From Acidobacteriota bacterium (GTDB lineage: Bacteria; Acidobacteriota; Blastocatellia; RBC074): DNA of 64,000 bases. A model generated the notes under the pieces. That model saw only the letters and a program-made list of their open reading frames with translations, was not told the DNA's origin and did not search any database. The DNA lies in the NCBI GenBank assembly GCA_018269055.1, contig JAFDVI010000010.1:1-64000 (forward strand), read 5' to 3'. The position numbers were made by a program, and so were the translations under genes. Below, piece by piece: positions 60,798-64,000 of this stretch; within the stretch, counting starts at the first letter, position 1; each line of letters begins with the position of its first letter.

Positions 60798-63533
60798 TCA
60801 CGGCGCCAAACCAATGCCGCGCAACAATGCCTGAAAGCGCGGCTCGTCGCGCAGGGGATCGTAAACCGGATCGTGGCCGAGATTCAGCACGTGATCGGAA
60901 TGTTCGTCGTAGCTCTTTTGCAACCAGTCGAGTGCTCGTTTCTTGTCGCCCAAGCCCAAATAGATGCGCGCCAAATAGGCAGGGGAAATACGTTCGTGCT
61001 GAGACTGCATCTCCAAGTCCCGCAATAGCGTTAACGCTTCGGCGCGCTGGCCGTTGAGCGCGTAGCCATAGGCCAGCCAGGCACGGTATGACGGCTGCTG
61101 ATCCAACGTCGCGGCCTGGCGAAATTCCGCCAGCGCCTCCGCAGACTTGCCTTGCGCCGCGAAGACGCGCCCCAAATAGACACGGGCAGCATTGCTGCCG
61201 CTGAGGTCTAACGCCTGGCGATATTGAGCAGCCGCTTCGTCCAGCCGGTGTCCGAAGAAAAAAGCAAACCCAAGCGCCAGGCCTGCGCGCAGTTCGAGAG
61301 GGTCCAATTCCTGCGCTCGCCGCGCCGCGCGCAAGGCTTCGTCAAAGCGTCCTCGAACCGATAAATGGCTGGCATAACGACTGTAAGCAAGCACATAGTT
61401 GGGATTCAGTTCAATCGCACGCCGAAATTCACGTTCGGCTCCTGCCCATTCCCAATCGGAATTCAAAACTGAAGCCAGCGCGTAATGCGCTTCGGGCAAC
61501 AGGTCGTCCAACCGTACGGCCGTGTGTGCAGCCTCGCGGGCTTTGGGCATGGCCTCGTCCGGCGCATAAAACTGGGCCGAAGCCGTCGCATAAAAATCAG
61601 CGATGCCCGCGTAAGCCAGCGCGTAGCCTGAGTCGCGCGCAATGGCTTGGTTGTAATAATCCCGCGCCCGTTCAAGATTCGCGCGCCCGCCGCGCAGATA
61701 AAAGTGATGACCCAACAGATAAAGTTGATACGCCTCGCTGTCGGATGTGTGCCGCTGGGCAAGTTGGCGTTGTTGCTCGCCGCTCAGGCGCAGTCGCAGC
61801 TTGTTGGAAATTTCGCGCGTGATTTCGCCTTGCACCGCCAGCAAATCAGCCTGCGAGCGCGGGTATTGCTCGCTCCACAGCAACGCGCCGTTGGACGTGT
61901 CAACCAATTCGGCGCGGATGAGAAGGTGTTCTCCCTGGCGTTGCACCCGGCCCAGCACGACGACGCCAACATGCAAGGTTTCGCCCGCCTGGCGCGGGTC
62001 AAGTTCGCGCTCTTTGTTACGGTCGCGGTAACTGTAAACCGTTCCGCGCGCCAGCACTTGCAACGGCGCAACCAGTGAAAGATTGTCAATGATGCCTTCT
62101 GTGATGCCGTCGGTCAGGTAATCCATCTGCGGATCATTGAGCGCATTGGTGAATGGGAGCACGGCCAGCGTGTTGATGGGCGCAGCTTGATGCGCAGAGT
62201 GGAAAAATTGCCTGAATCCCAGCGCGGCGACCATTGTGAGCAACACTGCCAGCGCCAGCCAAGCCAACCGGCGCGGGTTGTTGAATTGATGGAAGAACCC
62301 GGCACGCAACTCAGAGGCGCGATGCGCAACGCCGACCGCATTTGTGCGGGTCGGCTGGCCGGTTTGTGGTTGCGCCGTCGGTTGCGGTGCTGCGCCGAGC
62401 GGGAGTTCGAGCGTGGCTTGTTCGTTGCTGTCGGTTTTGCGCCGCAATTGCGCGCGCAAAGACAACTCATCTTTCAACTGCTTGAGGTCATCGTTCAAGG
62501 CTGAGGCGGTTTGATAACGCTCGTCTCGTTCTTTGGCGAGTGCGCGGCTGACAATGCGTTGCAATTCGGTGGGGACAGCCGGAACGAATCGCGCCAGCGC
62601 AGGAGGTTCGGCAGTGAGCAAGGCCGCAAGCACATCGCTTGTCGTTGCGCCGTTGAAGGGTTGGCAGCCCGCGATCATTTCGTACAGCACCACGCCGAGG
62701 CTGAACAGATCGCTGCGCGCATCCACTTCCAAACCGCGCGCCTGTTCCGGTGACATATAACTGACCGTGCCGAGCACAATGCCCGATTGGGTTTCGATGG
62801 TCGGAAATCCCGCCACGGGACTGTTGGTGACGGGCAAACGTTCGTTCAATTTCGCCAGCCCGAAATCCAGCACTTTCACAAACCCGTCGGGACGCCGCAT
62901 CAGATTTTCAGGCTTGATGTCGCGATGAACGATACCTGCCTGGTGCGCCGCCGCCAGCGCGCCCGCCGTTTGAATCGCGAGGTCGAGCGCCGTGCCCAGT
63001 TTCAACTCACGGTCATGGATCAGCGCGCGCACCGTTTGGCCTTCGACGAATTCGCTGGCAATGAAATGTACGCCTTCGACCACGCCAATTTCGTAAATCG
63101 TCAGGATGTTTGGGTGGTTGAGCGCGCTGGCGGCGCGTGCTTCCTGACGAAAGCGGTTGACGCGGTCCGGGTCCTGAGTGAATTTTTCGGGCAACAACTT
63201 GAGCGCCACGCGGCGACCCAGTTCAATATCGCGCGCCAGATAAACCTCGCCCATGCCGCCGCGTGCGAGCGCGCATGTGATTTGATAGCGACCCAGCGTC
63301 TGACCTGCGCGCTCCATCTGGCCGGAGACAACTGCTTCAGCCATCGCGCCCAGCGGCGGCTGGCTCAGGAAACCGTCTAACCGCTGATGATACTGCAACA
63401 ACGATGCGACCTCCTGTTCCAGTTCCGCGTCGTCCGCACAGGCATCGGTCAGAAACATCGCGCGCGCTTCCGCCGGACGCGCCAACGCGGCCAGCACCAA
63501 TTCATCAGCTTGTCGCCATCGTTCAGGAGTCAT
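60798..63533 (-). CDS. Ser/Thr protein kinase with TolB-like and TPR domains
   Basis: 911 aa. Kinase domain about 80-360: glycine loop ARGGMGEVYLA, Lys112 in VALKLLPE, HRDIKPENLM, DFGLAKL, and VLGTVSYMSPEQARG. One TM (about 425-450) leads to a TolB/FlgO-type domain (LAVLPFTNALNDPQMDYLTDG, about 460-590) and a TPR array to the C-terminus. The ATG at 63533 overlaps the ECF sigma stop (ATGA), so the pair is co-translated; the 22 codons before it belong to no gene. Expected to sense external signals and phosphorylate unknown targets. Confidence 0.92.
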   Translation of the reverse strand: MTPERWRQADELVLAALARPAEARAMFLTDACADDAELEQEVASLLQYHQRLDGFLSQPPLGAMAEAVVSGQMERAGQTLGRYQITCALARGGMGEVYLARDIELGRRVALKLLPEKFTQDPDRVNRFRQEARAASALNHPNILTIYEIGVVEGVHFIASEFVEGQTVRALIHDRELKLGTALDLAIQTAGALAAAHQAGIVHRDIKPENLMRRPDGFVKVLDFGLAKLNERLPVTNSPVAGFPTIETQSGIVLGTVSYMSPEQARGLEVDARSDLFSLGVVLYEMIAGCQPFNGATTSDVLAALLTAEPPALARFVPAVPTELQRIVSRALAKERDERYQTASALNDDLKQLKDELSLRAQLRRKTDSNEQATLELPLGAAPQPTAQPQTGQPTRTNAVGVAHRASELRAGFFHQFNNPRRLAWLALAVLLTMVAALGFRQFFHSAHQAAPINTLAVLPFTNALNDPQMDYLTDGITEGIIDNLSLVAPLQVLARGTVYSYRDRNKERELDPRQAGETLHVGVVVLGRVQRQGEHLLIRAELVDTSNGALLWSEQYPRSQADLLAVQGEITREISNKLRLRLSGEQQRQLAQRHTSDSEAYQLYLLGHHFYLRGGRANLERARDYYNQAIARDSGYALAYAGIADFYATASAQFYAPDEAMPKAREAAHTAVRLDDLLPEAHYALASVLNSDWEWAGAEREFRRAIELNPNYVLAYSRYASHLSVRGRFDEALRAARRAQELDPLELRAGLALGFAFFFGHRLDEAAAQYRQALDLSGSNAARVYLGRVFAAQGKSAEALAEFRQAATLDQQPSYRAWLAYGYALNGQRAEALTLLRDLEMQSQHERISPAYLARIYLGLGDKKRALDWLQKSYDEHSDHVLNLGHDPVYDPLRDEPRFQALLRGIGLAP

Positions 63534-64000
63534 TGCTTTGTCGTCGAATGCTCGTGTTGGCTCAGCGCGCGCAGCAACCAGGCGCGGGCGTTGTTCCAAT
63601 CCCGCATCACCGTAATTTCCGAAACGCCCAGCACAAAGGCGGCTTCGGCGACGCTCAGGCCGCCGAAATACCGCAATTCCACCACGCGGGATTTGCGCGG
63701 ATCGAACTTCGCCAAATCCTGCAAAGCGTCATCGAGCGCCACCAGATCCAAAGCGCCCTCGTCGGATTGCTCGGTTGCGGCGGCCAGCGAAACTTTCAGG
63801 ACTTCGCCGCCGTGTTTGAGGTTATTTCGTTTGCGCGCGTGATCCACCAGGATGCGTCGCATCGCCTGGGCTGCCGCGCCGAAAAAATGCGCGCGCCCAT
63901 TCCACTCCGTCTCGTCGCAAGCCGCCAGTTTCAAATACGCTTCGTTGACCAGCGCCGTCGTTTGCAGCGTATGCGCGAGCCGTTCGCGCCGCAGGTAATG
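63530..64000 (-). CDS. ECF-type RNA polymerase sigma factor (partial, 5' end outside window)
   Basis: At least 156 aa open to the right edge (residues HYLRRERLAHTLQTTALVNE continue at 64000, in the same frame). Region 2 to region 4: ALVNEAYLKLAACDETEWNG, AMRRILVDHARKR, VELRYFGGLSVAEAAFVLGVSEITVMRDW (region 4 HTH). TIGR02999-like subgroup common in Acidobacteria and Planctomycetes, paired with kinases. The TGA overlaps the kinase ATG. The first ~30 residues are missing. Confidence 0.9.
   Translation of the reverse strand, partial: HYLRRERLAHTLQTTALVNEAYLKLAACDETEWNGRAHFFGAAAQAMRRILVDHARKRNNLKHGGEVLKVSLAAATEQSDEGALDLVALDDALQDLAKFDPRKSRVVELRYFGGLSVAEAAFVLGVSEITVMRDWNNARAWLLRALSQHEHSTTKQ

Overview
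The window reads as a chromosomal segment of a Gram-negative, free-living bacterium, most probably an Acidobacteriota of the Blastocatellia/Solibacteres type. This is inferred from gene content, not from an rRNA. The supporting content is a large TonB-dependent receptor with an N-terminal carboxypeptidase-regulatory domain, an ECF sigma factor overlapping a Ser/Thr kinase with TolB-like and TPR parts, a winged-helix/TolB-propeller regulator, a long acidic/basic histone-like protein and many exported proteins of unknown function. No rRNA, tRNA, CRISPR array, transposase or integrase was recognised.

Layout. 0-5.7 kb: a co-directional run of housekeeping genes (methylmalonyl-CoA epimerase, exported parvulin, MTA phosphorylase, TPR protein, PfkB kinase, dapF, DUF2007, cutA). 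5.9-8.2 kb: a two-component system. 8.2-12.7 kb, minus strand: P1 peptidase, a glutaredoxin that may end in selenocysteine, citrate synthase, a CDGSH protein, a zinc-ribbon protein and a Gfo/Idh oxidoreductase. 13-15.5 kb: histone-like protein, pdxA and an Hfq-like protein. 15.5-16.4 kb holds no convincing gene. 16.4-21.2 kb is an accessory-looking stretch: a 1225-aa membrane patatin, two small phage-like proteins and an orphan bacterial microcompartment shell protein. 21.5-31.1 kb: exported and signalling proteins (Arg/Asp-rich protein, phosphoesterase, PLD-like protein, a kinase-like exported protein, an FHA-MshEN-FHA-propeller protein, S41 protease, LolA-like protein), with a REP/MITE-like element at 30.0 kb.

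31.1-34.2 kb: feoB followed by a DtxR-type regulator carrying a FeoA domain. 34.6-39.4 kb: an OlsB-like acyltransferase, two small ORFs and the TonB-dependent receptor. 39.5-42.8 kb: an arsenic island, with arsR divergent from arsI-arsN-small ORF-acr3-arsC and perfect palindromic operators between them. 43-51 kb: DUF3616-like lipoprotein, unknown membrane protein, NDH-2, a mini PQQ propeller, homoserine dehydrogenase, an anchored unknown protein, exported MsrB and a DUF418 membrane protein. 51-64 kb: a winged-helix/TolB protein, then four large exported repeat proteins (two share a duplicated N-terminal domain), then a Ser/Thr kinase overlapping an ECF sigma factor that runs off the right edge.

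How parts work together. The ars genes form one regulated resistance unit covering inorganic arsenic (ArsC reduction, Acr3 export) and organic arsenic (ArsI, ArsN). feoB and its regulator form an iron-uptake module. The sigma/kinase pair is a signalling cassette. The most unusual items are the candidate C-terminal Sec codon in the glutaredoxin, the FHA/propeller fusion, the kinase-like exported protein, the orphan microcompartment shell protein and the structured 124-bp repeat at 30 kb.
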